From assembly GCF_014199195.1 (NCBI RefSeq), contig NZ_JACIJE010000001.1, positions 372,001-436,000 of the forward strand: 64,000 bases of DNA, read 5' to 3'. Positions 53,873-64,000 of this stretch are shown one piece after another. The translations under genes were made by a program, and so were the position numbers. Each line of letters starts with the position of its first letter. Within the stretch, counting starts at the first letter, position 1. The DNA comes from Neoroseomonas alkaliterrae (GTDB lineage Bacteria > Pseudomonadota > Alphaproteobacteria > Acetobacterales > Acetobacteraceae). The notes under the pieces were generated by a model. That model was not told where the DNA came from and did not search any database. It saw only the letters and a list, made by a program, of their open reading frames with translations.

Positions 53873-54412
53873 CGGGCGGCGGAACCCGCCCTTGGCGTCG
53901 TGCCGGAGGCGCCATTCGCGGCCCGGCCCGTAAGGCCGCGGCTTTCCGATCCTCGGACCGAATCAGGCAGGCAATCTGACGAAATCGTCTGAGCGTCTGA
54001 CGAGATGCGCCGCGTTCGGCGAGCTCCTCGCCTTCCGATTGGCCCTGCGGCCATGCAGCGCCCGGCCTCGGCAAGAATGGCGCCCACCCGCACACGGGCA
54101 TGAGCCAGGACATGACGGCTGCCCACCCAAGCGGATCCAGGCGGCCGGGCGCTCGCCCGAAGTCGCGGCGTTCTGTCCCGCAGGCAGGCAACCCCCGCCA
54201 TGGCGTGCTGGCCGCCGGACCCGTTCCGCCAACCGGCCGCCCGCTCGGCCTTCCGGCCCGTAGCAGACCCCGCGGCTTGCCGGGCGAGGGGCGGCCGGCG
54301 CTCGCCACGCGGTCCGTACCTGGCCTTTCATCCGGCCGTTCCGCAGGCCCCGCGCGTGATGCGCGCAGGCCAGGCCCCCGTTCACCGCTTGCCGGCACGA
54401 TGCCCAGCCCGG
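53873..54412. other. 540-base convergent gap between parB and holA
   Basis: Both flanking genes end here. Frames on either strand show no recognisable protein and look like shadows of the base composition. TCTGACGA occurs twice, at 53975-53982 and 53996-54003, with a related TCTGAGCG between. Composition near 53940-54060 is less GC-rich than the flanking genes. I see no tRNA, parS or mobile-element remnant. Confidence 0.5.
53874..53891 (+). terminator. Hairpin after parB
   Basis: GGGCGG and CCGCCC pair around a six-base loop starting two bases after the parB stop. It is short and not followed by a T-run, so it is a modest terminator candidate. Confidence 0.4.
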
Positions 54413-55438
54413 TCAGCCGCGCCTTGCCCGCACCGCCTCGCGCGCCAGGCCGAGCACCGCCGCCCGCGCCACCGCCTCCGCCGGCATGCCGGTCGTCTTG
54501 ATCGCGCGCTCCGCCTCCAGCAGCGCCGCGCCGGCGGCTGAGAGCGTATCCGGCCGCCACAGGCGCAGGGCCCGCTCGAAGGCGGGACGGGACTTGAAGA
54601 AGACCGGCGGGCGCAGCCCCTCGACCGCATCGCGCGCCGAGCTGCCCTTCGCCACGGCCAGCGCCGCCGCTTCCAGCCGCTGCACATGGCGCAGCGCGCC
54701 GCGCACCACCTGCACCGCCGCCGCCCCTTCGGCGAAGGCGGCATCGAGCGCGCGGTCGGCCCGCGCCGCATCCCCCTCGGTCGCCGCGAGCAGCGCCGCA
54801 TCGAGGTCGAGCGCCGAGCCCTCGGCGAGCGAGGCCAGCGCATCCTCCTCCGTCACCCGCCCGCCGGCGCCGACATAGAGGGCGAGCTTCTCGCATTCGC
54901 GCCGCATCACCGCCCGGTCCTCGCCGAGGCGCTGCGCCATCCAGGCGAGCGCCGGCGGGTCCGCGGCGACGCCGAACTCGCGCAGCAGCGCCGCGATCGA
55001 GGCCTCCAGCGCCGCGCCCGTCTCGGCATAGCAGGCGATCACCGCCGCCTCGGGCCCGGCCTTCTCGAGCGCGGCGCGCAAGCCCTTGCGGCCATCGAGC
55101 GCGCCCGCCTCCAGCAGCACCACGCCCGGCCCGCCGCCGGCCAGCGCCGCCTTCGCCGCATTCGCGAGGGCATCCGTCGCGTCCCGCACCCGCACCAGCC
55201 GGCGCCCGCCCGTCAGCGCGGGCGTCGCGGCCTCGGCGGCGAGCAGCCCCGCATCCCTGGCTGCCGCCTCGCGCGGAATCTCGACCAGCCGGAAGGGATC
55301 CTCGCCGGCGACCGCCCGCGCCAGCGCATCGGCGCGTTCGCGCACGAGGCCGCCATCCTCGCCGAAGATCAGGACCACGCGCGCCGCACCCGGATCGGCG
55401 AGGAAGCCCGCGATCCGCCGCGCGTCGAGCTTCGCCAC
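54413..55438 (-). CDS. holA: DNA polymerase III delta subunit
   Basis: The delta subunit opens the beta clamp during loading. The 341-residue protein has the expected three-domain layout: an N-terminal AAA-like domain (ARVVLIFGEDGGLVRERADA), the PALTGGRRLVRVRDA segment, LAWMAQRLGEDRAVMRRECE and a helical C-terminal domain. The start is a GTG at 55438. It lies three bases after lptE in a leuS-lptE-holA operon, conserved in Alphaproteobacteria. Confidence 0.92.
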   Translation of the reverse strand: MAKLDARRIAGFLADPGAARVVLIFGEDGGLVRERADALARAVAGEDPFRLVEIPREAAARDAGLLAAEAATPALTGGRRLVRVRDATDALANAAKAALAGGGPGVVLLEAGALDGRKGLRAALEKAGPEAAVIACYAETGAALEASIAALLREFGVAADPPALAWMAQRLGEDRAVMRRECEKLALYVGAGGRVTEEDALASLAEGSALDLDAALLAATEGDAARADRALDAAFAEGAAAVQVVRGALRHVQRLEAAALAVAKGSSARDAVEGLRPPVFFKSRPAFERALRLWRPDTLSAAGAALLEAERAIKTTGMPAEAVARAAVLGLAREAVRARRG

Positions 55439-55441
55439 GGC

Positions 55442-55966
55442 TCAGCGCGCTGCCGTCGCCGCCGCTTCGAGCCGGATCGCGAGGCGCCGCACGATGTCCT
55501 CGGCGAGCTGCTCGACCAGCCGGCGCTCCGTCGCATCGCGCGCGGTGTCGGCTGCGAAGAACTGGTTCTCCGGGATGTTGTAGGCGTCGAAGGCGCGCTC
55601 GGTGCCGTTGGCGACAAGGCGCGGCGGCACATTCAGGTCGTAGAGGAACCAGTTGGCCGTCGCGGTGATCCGCACGCGGGAGGGCGTGCCGTCCCGCGCG
55701 AAGCCCTGCAATTCGACGCCATAGGCGAGGCCGACCCTGAGGTCGTAGCGCGCCGCACCGCCGTCGCGGCTGCCCAGGCGGGCTTCCAGCTCGCGCCGCA
55801 GCAACTGCCCGTTGCGTTCGGGGATGAGGCCGACCCGCACCGCATCGAGTCCCGGCGCCGCCGCGCCTTCCGGCCGCGGCCCGTGCAGCGGGCGGAAGCC
55901 GCAGCCCGGGACCAGAAGCAGCAGACCGAGCAGCGCCCGGCGCTGCCCGCTCAGCGCCTCGCGCAT
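55442..55966 (-). CDS. lptE: LPS assembly lipoprotein LptE
   Basis: LptE plugs the LptD barrel and helps place lipopolysaccharide in the outer membrane. The 174-residue protein has a lipoprotein signal (ALLGLLLLVPGC with the lipidated Cys at 22) followed by GFRPLHGP, the classic LptE beginning. The rest is mixed alpha/beta, ending in AEDIVRRLAIRLEAAATAAR. I chose the ATG at 55966, four bases after leuS; an ATG five codons earlier overlaps leuS. Confidence 0.88.
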   Translation of the reverse strand: MREALSGQRRALLGLLLLVPGCGFRPLHGPRPEGAAAPGLDAVRVGLIPERNGQLLRRELEARLGSRDGGAARYDLRVGLAYGVELQGFARDGTPSRVRITATANWFLYDLNVPPRLVANGTERAFDAYNIPENQFFAADTARDATERRLVEQLAEDIVRRLAIRLEAAATAAR

Positions 55967-55970
55967 GGGC

Positions 55971-58577
<2,607 letters not shown>

Positions 58578-58711
58578 TGCGCGCGCGCGTCTCGTGCCAT
58601 GCAGGAGCGGAAGGGAGAGCGATGCATAAGCCCCGCCGCGCCGGATTCCTAGGGTTGGCGGCAAGGCGCGCGCGCAGGCGGCCGGAAGGACGCCGGTCCG
58701 CAGCAGGGAAG

Positions 58712-58732
58712 CCGCCCGGGGAAGCCGGGCGG
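58712..58732 (-). terminator. Hairpin downstream of the DUF3576 gene
   Basis: CCGCCCGG and CCGGGCGG pair perfectly around a five-base loop, 43 bases beyond the DUF3576 stop in the direction of transcription. The following bases on that strand (CTTCCCTGC) are only weakly T-rich. Confidence 0.5.
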
Positions 58733-58774
58733 GGATCTCGTGCAGGACCGGGATGAAGGGGTGGCCGCGCCGGC

Positions 58775-59332
58775 TCAGCGGCTGGCGGTCTGGCTCCGCA
58801 ACTCGCGGGCGCGGGCGAGCACCCGGTCCTCGAGCTCCGAGGCGGTGGCCGGCGTCACCGCCGCATCCACCCAGCCCGCGCCGCTGCGCACCTGCCGGAA
58901 CACCGCGATGCGCACGCCGTCCGAGCGCAACTGGCGGCCCATGACATAGGCGGTGGCCTTGAAGCGCTCGTTGGTCGCGCCGGGCGGGGAATACCAGTCG
59001 GTGATGATGACCCCGCCGAAGGGGTCCGCCGAGGCGAGCGGCATGAAGGCGAGCGTGTCGAGCGTCGCGCGCCACAGGAAGGCGTTGACCCCGAGCCCCG
59101 CGCCGCCGCCGGCATCGGCCTGCCGGTTGCGCGAGGTGCCGACCAGGATGATGCCGTCATCCGCGCCGGTCAGGCGGCCGGGCACGAGGTCGCGCCGGGA
59201 GCCGGTGTTGTACTCGTCCCGCCCGACGTCGCGGATATTGGCCGAGGAGCAGCCGGCCAGCAGCGCGAGCGCGCCGAGGCAGCATGAGACAACCGGCAGG
59301 CGGCGGGTGGATCGAGGCATGGCACGCGTCAT
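58775..59332 (-). CDS. DUF3576 domain-containing lipoprotein
   Basis: The 185-residue protein has a lipoprotein signal with lipobox LLAGC (Cys28) and a DUF3576 domain: [40 protein letters not shown] and [20 protein letters not shown]. The family is widespread in Alphaproteobacteria, outer-membrane associated and of unknown function, and is commonly found beside leuS, as here. An ATG at 59320 would shorten it by four residues and is equally possible. Confidence 0.87.
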   Translation of the reverse strand: MTRAMPRSTRRLPVVSCCLGALALLAGCSSANIRDVGRDEYNTGSRRDLVPGRLTGADDGIILVGTSRNRQADAGGGAGLGVNAFLWRATLDTLAFMPLASADPFGGVIITDWYSPPGATNERFKATAYVMGRQLRSDGVRIAVFRQVRSGAGWVDAAVTPATASELEDRVLARARELRSQTASR

Positions 59333-59375
59333 GAGCGGGCTTTTAGCGCCGGATCGGCCATGCTGCAAAGGCGAA

Positions 59376-59401
59376 GGGCGGCGGGATTGCTCCCGCCGCC
59401 C
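59376..59401 (-). terminator. Strong intrinsic terminator of the porin gene
   Basis: GGGCGGCGGGA and its exact complement TCCCGCCGCCC enclose a TTGC loop, 27 bases past the porin stop. On the minus strand the stem is followed by TTCGCCTTT. An 11-bp stem with a T-rich tail is the clearest terminator in the window. Confidence 0.8.
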
Positions 59402-59428
59402 CTCTGGAGGCGCAACCGTCAGGCCTGA

Positions 59429-60817
59429 TCAGAAGGCCATGCGGATGCCGACGGCCACCACGTTGATGGTGCGGGTGTTGCCGCCGTTGAACTGCGCGAG
59501 GGTGGTGCCCGTCGCCGCGCCGGCCACGTAGCGGCCGTCGGACGGCGCCACGCCGGGCACGTTCTTGTCGTTCACGTTGTTGTAGTAGCCGTAGAGGATC
59601 AGGCCCGGAGCGAGGTTGTAGGCCGCGCCGATGCCCCAGATGGTGTGGCGGCGATCCTCGACCTGGCGGAGCGAGGTGATCGCGCCCGCCGCGTTGCGGG
59701 TCACAGCCACGCCGTTGTCCTGGAAGGCCTGGCCGAACACGCCGCCGAACACCACCGGGCCGATCGTGTAGGTCGCGCCGAGCAGGTAGTGGTAGCTGTC
59801 GTCCAGACCCGGCGCGAGGGCGTTGCGGCCCACCGTGCCGTTGTAGGAGCCCCAGGTGAACTCGCCGCCGATCGCGAAGCCATAGGCGCGGATCGCCGCA
59901 CCCGTGGTGTAGGCGACGATCTGCTGGCCGCGCAGGTTGGCCGGGATGATCGCGCCATCGGCCGTCAGCTTGGGCGAGTCGGCGCCCATCGCGCCGAAGC
60001 CGACCGCGACGCCGACCGGGCCGAAGGTGCCGCGGTAGCGGACGGCCGCCGACCACTCGTTCTCGTTCGTCGTGCGGTCGCGCTGCGTGTCGGTGCGGCG
60101 GCCCTCGCCCTGGTTCGCGCCGTAGGAGAGCGCGAAGTCGAAGCCGGCGAACTGCGGCGAGAGGTAGATCACCTTCGTCGCGTCGTTGCCGTCGTTGATG
60201 CCCGAGGTCAGGTACATGTTCGACGAGGTGGGCAGGCCCGTGTTGTTCACGAAGCGCCACCACTCGCCGTCGCCGCCGAGCGCGTTGGAGGCCGGGCCGC
60301 GAACCTGCAGCAGGCTCGCCGCGTTGTCTTCCTGGCCGAAGCGCAGCTCGCCGAGGTTCGGGAAGCGCAGGAAGCCGTAGGCCTCGTCGAGGTCCACCGT
60401 CGAGCCGGAGCCCGAGATGTTGTCCATCTGGAACTCGATCACGGCGCCGTACTGCATGCCGTTGGCGGCGCGGCCGTCAACGAACACGTGCAGCTCGAGG
60501 TCGTTGCGCATGTCGGTGCGCTGGCGGCCGGCGCGGTTGTTCGCCGCGGGCGCCACCGTGTTGCGGCTGCGGCCCTGATCCCAGTCGTCCTGGATCATGC
60601 CGTACTGGAAGTCGAAGAAGCCGCCGAGGCGGACGCTCACGCCGCCGGCGCCGGCCAGCGCGGGCGTCGGCGCCGCGGCGACCGGGGTGCTGGGCGCCGA
60701 GCCCGGAGCGAGGCTGGGCGACTGCGTGCCCGCCGGGCGCGGCGTCTGGGCGAAGGCGCCGGGCGCGATGAGCGCGGCGCCGACGACGGCCGTCGTCCCC
60801 AAGAGAATCTTTCGCAT
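59429..60817 (-). CDS. Outer-membrane porin
   Basis: The 462-residue protein has a signal peptide (KILLGTTAVVGAALIAPGAFA, cleavage after about 23), a Pro/Ala/Ser linker, and a general-diffusion porin barrel: VSVRLGGFFDFQYGMIQDDW, DLDEAYGFLRFPNLGELRFG, and a terminal strand INVVAVGIRMAF ending in Phe, the Bam recognition signal. Alternating aromatic strands and large loops are visible throughout. A perfect AGGAGG lies six bases before the ATG, and a strong terminator follows, consistent with high expression. Confidence 0.92.
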   Translation of the reverse strand: MRKILLGTTAVVGAALIAPGAFAQTPRPAGTQSPSLAPGSAPSTPVAAAPTPALAGAGGVSVRLGGFFDFQYGMIQDDWDQGRSRNTVAPAANNRAGRQRTDMRNDLELHVFVDGRAANGMQYGAVIEFQMDNISGSGSTVDLDEAYGFLRFPNLGELRFGQEDNAASLLQVRGPASNALGGDGEWWRFVNNTGLPTSSNMYLTSGINDGNDATKVIYLSPQFAGFDFALSYGANQGEGRRTDTQRDRTTNENEWSAAVRYRGTFGPVGVAVGFGAMGADSPKLTADGAIIPANLRGQQIVAYTTGAAIRAYGFAIGGEFTWGSYNGTVGRNALAPGLDDSYHYLLGATYTIGPVVFGGVFGQAFQDNGVAVTRNAAGAITSLRQVEDRRHTIWGIGAAYNLAPGLILYGYYNNVNDKNVPGVAPSDGRYVAGAATGTTLAQFNGGNTRTINVVAVGIRMAF

Positions 60818-60993
60818 TCTAGTCCTCCTCATGGCCGGCGAGCCGGCAGTTCCCACGGCCGCCCTGCCCCCCCGGACAAGGTGCGCCGCCGCTTTCCCTC
60901 CCGCGACAGGACGGAAGGACGGCGTCGTGGCCTGGGCGGACTATGTCCCCAGCCCGCCGCGCCGGGCAACCGCGCAGGCAGGGGCTTCGCGAC

Positions 60994-61650
60994 TTACCTG
61001 AGACACTGTGGCGTCGCCGCCACAGGCCCCGTGGCGAGGCCGCCGATCGCCGCCACCCCCGCCGCCCGCCCCGGCACCCGCCGCAGCCGCGCCGCCGCCA
61101 CCCCGCCAAGCGCCGCCGCCGGCGCCCCCGCCCGCCGCGCCGCCGCCTGCCAGCGCAGCGGCCCGAGCGCCAGCGCGCCGGGATGGCTCGCGGTCGGGAA
61201 CAGAGGGGAGAGGAACACGAGGTCCGGCCGCAGCCGACGCGCCCGCGCCGCCCCGCGCGCCCCGCCATGCGCGGCGAGGCTGAGCGCGGCGAAGGGCGCC
61301 CCGGCCCGCCGCGCCGCCAGGAAGGGCAGCAGCCCCGCCGCGCCGCGGCGCTCGGGCAGGTGCAGCCCGGCCCGGAGGGCGAGCGCGGCGCGCCCCTCGC
61401 CCGCCACGAGCAGCACGAGCCCCCGCCGCCGCGCCAGCGACGCGAGGGCGCGCAGCACGGAGGGGGCGGCGCCGCGCGCCACCACGCCCGCCCCGCGCGG
61501 CAGCCGCGCCGCCGCCGCCAGCGGGTCCGGCAGGCGCTGCGGGTCGGAGAAGAGCCAGAGCGCCGGCAGCGGCCGCCCGCGCCGCAAGGCGGGGCGGAAG
61601 CGGCGCGCGCGGCCGCCGGGCAGGACGATCAGGCGCGTCCGCTCACCCAC
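60994..61650 (-). CDS. Thiamine phosphate synthase/TenI-like protein
   Basis: The 218-residue protein has the TIM-barrel end of thiamine phosphate synthases: LVFLSPLFPTASHPGALALG (pyrophosphate/phosphate loop), AGAPAAALGGVAAARLRRV and GVAAIGGL. The N-terminal half (LWLFSDPQRLPDPLAAAARL) is also in register. Some catalytic Lys/Asp residues of true ThiE are not clear here, so it may be a TenI-like or diverged alphaproteobacterial paralogue. It begins inside the end of the TPR/ATP-grasp gene (8-base overlap), implying co-translation. Confidence 0.75.
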   Translation of the reverse strand: MGERTRLIVLPGGRARRFRPALRRGRPLPALWLFSDPQRLPDPLAAAARLPRGAGVVARGAAPSVLRALASLARRRGLVLLVAGEGRAALALRAGLHLPERRGAAGLLPFLAARRAGAPFAALSLAAHGGARGAARARRLRPDLVFLSPLFPTASHPGALALGPLRWQAAARRAGAPAAALGGVAAARLRRVPGRAAGVAAIGGLATGPVAATPQCLR

Positions 61651-63682
61651 GCTTCGCCTTCTGCAGCACGAGGTCGCAGAAGGCCTCCGAGATGCGGCCG
61701 ATGCGCGGCAGCAGGTATTCGAAGCCCTCGCGCGCCTCGGCGAACATCGCGCGCATCGAGGGGTTGGCCTCGAAGACCAGCAGCCGGTCCCCGGGCAGAA
61801 GCGCGGCGTCTATGCCGAAGAAGTCGAGGCCGAGGCGGTCCGTCATCTCCCCCACCGCGATCAGCCGCGCGAGGCCGAAGCGCTGCTGGAAGTTGTCGAG
61901 ATAGTCCTGCTCGCGCGCCTGCTCCTCCGGGTGCTGCGCCATGTAGGCGCGGGAGTTGCGGTGGTGGATGTTCCAGTCGTCCGCCGCCGCCCAGTGCTCG
62001 GGCAGCACGCGCCCGCCGATGCAGAGCAGTCGCGTCTTGCGCCACACGCCGTCGGGGTCGCGGAACTCCACGTACTCGGTGACGAAAATCTCGGTCTGCG
62101 CCGGCAGCGCGGCGAGGCCCGCCGGATCGCGCAGCAGCGTCATGCCCTGCCCGGTATGCGTGCCGGCCGGGCGCGCGATGACGGGAAAGCCGAGCCCGGC
62201 CGCCGCCATCGCCTCGCGCACCGCCGCCGCGGTGTCCGCCGCCGCCGGCACGCGCAGCACCCGCGGCACGACGAGGCCCTCGATCCCCTCGAACAGCGCG
62301 GGCGCGAGGTCGCGCGCCGCCTGCCCGATGCGGCCGGGCGGGTTGATCACCGGCAGGCCGAGCCGCGCGACCGCCCGTTCCGCCAGCGCGAGGCTGCTTC
62401 GCATCCCGTCGGGCTCGGTGATGGCGTTGTAGATGACGTCGCAGCGCGGCAGGCGGTCGAGCAGGTCGGGATCCTGTTCCAGCGCGTCCACGAAGAGCTC
62501 CACCCGCGCGAAGCGCGCCGGGTCGAGATGCTCGACCGCGTTGTTGTGCCCCTCGGGCAGTTTCACGCCGCCCGGCGCGGGCGCGAAATGCCCCTCGCCC
62601 AGGGCCTGCAGCACCAGCACCGTCGCCTCGGCCGCGCCGCGGGCGGGGATGTGGACGAAGGGGCGCAGCCGCACCGCCTCGCGCGAATCCGCCCGCGCCG
62701 CCGCGAGGTCCCCGCGCGCGGCGGCGGCCACGGCGCTCGCCATGCGCGCGCGCTCGTCGGCCGGGGCGAGTGCGACGGCCCGCGCCGCCGCCGCGCTCGC
62801 CGCCTTGTCGTCGCCGAGCCAGGCCAGCAGCAGGGCGAGGTTCGCCTGCGCCTCGGCCAGCCCCGGCTCGGCGGCGATGGCGCTGCGGAAGGCGGTGATC
62901 GCCTCCTTCAACTGGCCGCGGGCGCGCAGCACGAGGCCGAGGCTGTTCCACGCCCCCGCCGCCTTCGGCTCCTGCGCGACCACCTGGCGCAGCGCGGCCT
63001 CGGCCTCCTCGGTGCGGCCGAGGCCGAGCAGCAGATCCCCCAGCCGGTGCCGCGCCAGGACCAGGGCCGGGTTGAGCGAGAGGGCGCGGCGCAGCGCCGC
63101 CTCGGCCTCCGCCGCCTGGCCGAGCTCGGCCAGCGCCCCGCCCAGATTGGCGTGCGCCTCGGCGAAGTCGGGACGGGCGGCGATCGCCTCCCGCCAGGCG
63201 ACGACGGCGCCGAGGGCATCGCCCGCCTGGCTGCGGGCATTGCCGAGGGCGAGCAGCGCGCCCGGATGGCCGGGCCGGGCGGCGAGCGAGGCCTCGAGCG
63301 CGCGCTCGGCCTCCGCGAAGGCGCCGCGGCCGGTCAGCAGGATGCCGAGATTGAGCAGCAGGACCGCGTTCTGCGGCTCGCGCGCGAGGCCGCGGCGGAA
63401 ACTGGCCTCCGCCTCCTCCGCCCGCCCGGCCATCATCTGCGCGTTGCCCAGGGCGGTGATCCAGGCGAGCGGCGCATCCTCCCGCGCGGCGGCGCGGCCG
63501 AGCGGGCGCAGGGCATCGGCGACCCGGCCGAGGCGCAGCAGCGCCATGCCGCCCATGTGCTGCACGGCGGGGTCGTCCGGGGCGGCGGCCAGGGCGGCGC
63601 GGGCGGCCGTCTCGGCCTCGGCCGGGCGGCCGGCGCGGAAGGCGGCATCGACGGCGCGCAGATGGTCGGCGGGCGTGTTCAC
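61643..63682 (-). CDS. TPR-repeat protein fused to an ATP-grasp-like domain
   Basis: The 679-residue protein has about nine tetratricopeptide repeats at residues 1-310 ([40 protein letters not shown]) and a second part at about 345-679 that reads as an ATP-grasp fold. That part has a pre-ATP-grasp strand ([14 protein letters not shown]), the nucleotide-binding [16 protein letters not shown] (499-514), ATP-grasp-like [11 protein letters not shown], and metal-site [10 protein letters not shown] and LVFEANPSM (636-643). ATP-grasp enzymes ligate a carboxylate to an amine or thiol. The substrate is unknown. The start is an ATG at 63682; the end overlaps the thiamine-synthase-like gene. Confidence 0.8.
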   Translation of the reverse strand: MNTPADHLRAVDAAFRAGRPAEAETAARAALAAAPDDPAVQHMGGMALLRLGRVADALRPLGRAAAREDAPLAWITALGNAQMMAGRAEEAEASFRRGLAREPQNAVLLLNLGILLTGRGAFAEAERALEASLAARPGHPGALLALGNARSQAGDALGAVVAWREAIAARPDFAEAHANLGGALAELGQAAEAEAALRRALSLNPALVLARHRLGDLLLGLGRTEEAEAALRQVVAQEPKAAGAWNSLGLVLRARGQLKEAITAFRSAIAAEPGLAEAQANLALLLAWLGDDKAASAAAARAVALAPADERARMASAVAAAARGDLAAARADSREAVRLRPFVHIPARGAAEATVLVLQALGEGHFAPAPGGVKLPEGHNNAVEHLDPARFARVELFVDALEQDPDLLDRLPRCDVIYNAITEPDGMRSSLALAERAVARLGLPVINPPGRIGQAARDLAPALFEGIEGLVVPRVLRVPAAADTAAAVREAMAAAGLGFPVIARPAGTHTGQGMTLLRDPAGLAALPAQTEIFVTEYVEFRDPDGVWRKTRLLCIGGRVLPEHWAAADDWNIHHRNSRAYMAQHPEEQAREQDYLDNFQQRFGLARLIAVGEMTDRLGLDFFGIDAALLPGDRLLVFEANPSMRAMFAEAREGFEYLLPRIGRISEAFCDLVLQKAKRG

Positions 63683-63804
63683 CGGGCAGGGTCCTGGGTG
63701 TGGCGTGCGGCGGGGGGTGTAGAGCAGATCGGCCGGGACGGGAATCGGCGCCGGCGCGGCGGGGCGGTTCCAGCCCCGCGCGAGGTGATCTAGGGTCCGC
63801 CGCC

Positions 63805-64000
63805 ATGGCCGACCTGCCCGACATCGCCGCCAACCTCGCCGCCATCCGCGCCCGCATCGCCGAGGCCTGCCGCCGCGCCGGCCGCGATGCCGCCGCGGTC
63901 ACGCTCGTCGCCGTCTCCAAGACCCATCCGGCCGAGGCGGTGCTGGCCGCGCTCGCCGCCGGGCAGACGGTGTTCGGGGAGAACCGCGTGCAGGAGGCGG
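63805..64000 (+). CDS. YggS-family PLP-binding protein (partial, C-terminus off the right edge)
   Basis: The first 65 codons encode [20 protein letters not shown], then [13 protein letters not shown] with the PLP-binding Lys, and FGENRVQEA. These are the conserved N-terminal blocks of the YggS/PROSC family, cytoplasmic proteins that hold pyridoxal phosphate and affect vitamin B6 and amino-acid homeostasis. It is divergent from the TPR/ATP-grasp gene, with 122 bases between. The frame is open to the edge of the window. Confidence 0.9.
   Translation, partial: MADLPDIAANLAAIRARIAEACRRAGRDAAAVTLVAVSKTHPAEAVLAALAAGQTVFGENRVQEA

Noticed and set aside
53963-54385. A 140-codon minus-strand frame in the parB-holA gap
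   Set aside because: No ribosome-binding site, Arg/Gly/Cys-rich low-complexity product and no recognisable homology.

Overview
The window is 64 kb of very GC-rich, gene-dense chromosomal DNA. It reads as an alphaproteobacterium, most likely an Acetobacteraceae (Roseomonas-like) member of the Rhodospirillales. That placement is inference from four things: strong G/C third-position bias in every gene; alphaproteobacterial gene clusters (ftsE-ftsX-ydcF-plsC beside a DUF2125 gene, aroA-cmk divergent from a TIGR02300 gene, mnmE-mnmG-rsmG-parA-parB with holA-lptE-leuS, and hemE beside a candidate origin); a DUF3576 lipoprotein; and an alphaproteobacterial-type porin. I found no rRNA, tRNA, CRISPR array, insertion sequence, phage or integrase gene. 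The DNA looks like core chromosome with small accessory inserts.

Region by region. 0-7 kb: end of a TerC-family gene, a lone tatA, then a TRAP-type transporter permease translationally coupled to the methionine-salvage genes mtnB-mtnD-mtnC, followed by corA and an acetamidase-family gene. 7-10 kb: several unassigned genes and metW without metX. 10-16 kb: the conserved envelope/division block DUF2125, ChaC-type cyclotransferase, plsC, ydcF, ftsX, ftsE and a zinc-ribbon membrane protein. 16-21 kb: a PEP-CTERM-like secreted protein, two ABC permeases without their ATPase or binding protein, cmk, aroA and a TIGR02300 protein. 21-34 kb: a Tat-exported superoxide dismutase, argG, addA, rmuC, a nucleoside transporter, a class III aminotransferase, an M20 amidohydrolase and a Hint-domain protein. 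34-41 kb: murJ, a Bug-type binding protein, a GNAT enzyme, aroE, coaE, dnaQ and hemE.

The main structural discovery is the replication-origin neighbourhood. Between hemE and ppsR (about 41.24-41.54 kb) lies a non-coding stretch with an A/T-richer end and a cluster of DnaA-box-like ATCCAC sites, some arranged in an 11-bp inverted repeat. I propose it as oriC, matching the hemE-adjacent origin known from Caulobacter. About 7 and 10 kb to the right are two identical parS-like sites. One sits in front of mnmE. The other is embedded in the overlap between mnmG and rsmG, just ahead of parA and parB. Origin, centromere sites and segregation genes therefore lie within about 12.5 kb. An accessory insert (azlD, azlC, an AraC regulator, an MFS transporter, a quinone oxidoreductase, ogt and a 2Fe-2S protein) separates the origin from the parS/par block.

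54-64 kb: holA, lptE and leuS on the minus strand, a DUF3576 lipoprotein, a porin with a strong ribosome-binding site and a clear terminator, a thiamine-phosphate-synthase-like gene, an unusual TPR/ATP-grasp fusion protein, and the start of a YggS-type PLP-binding protein running off the right end.
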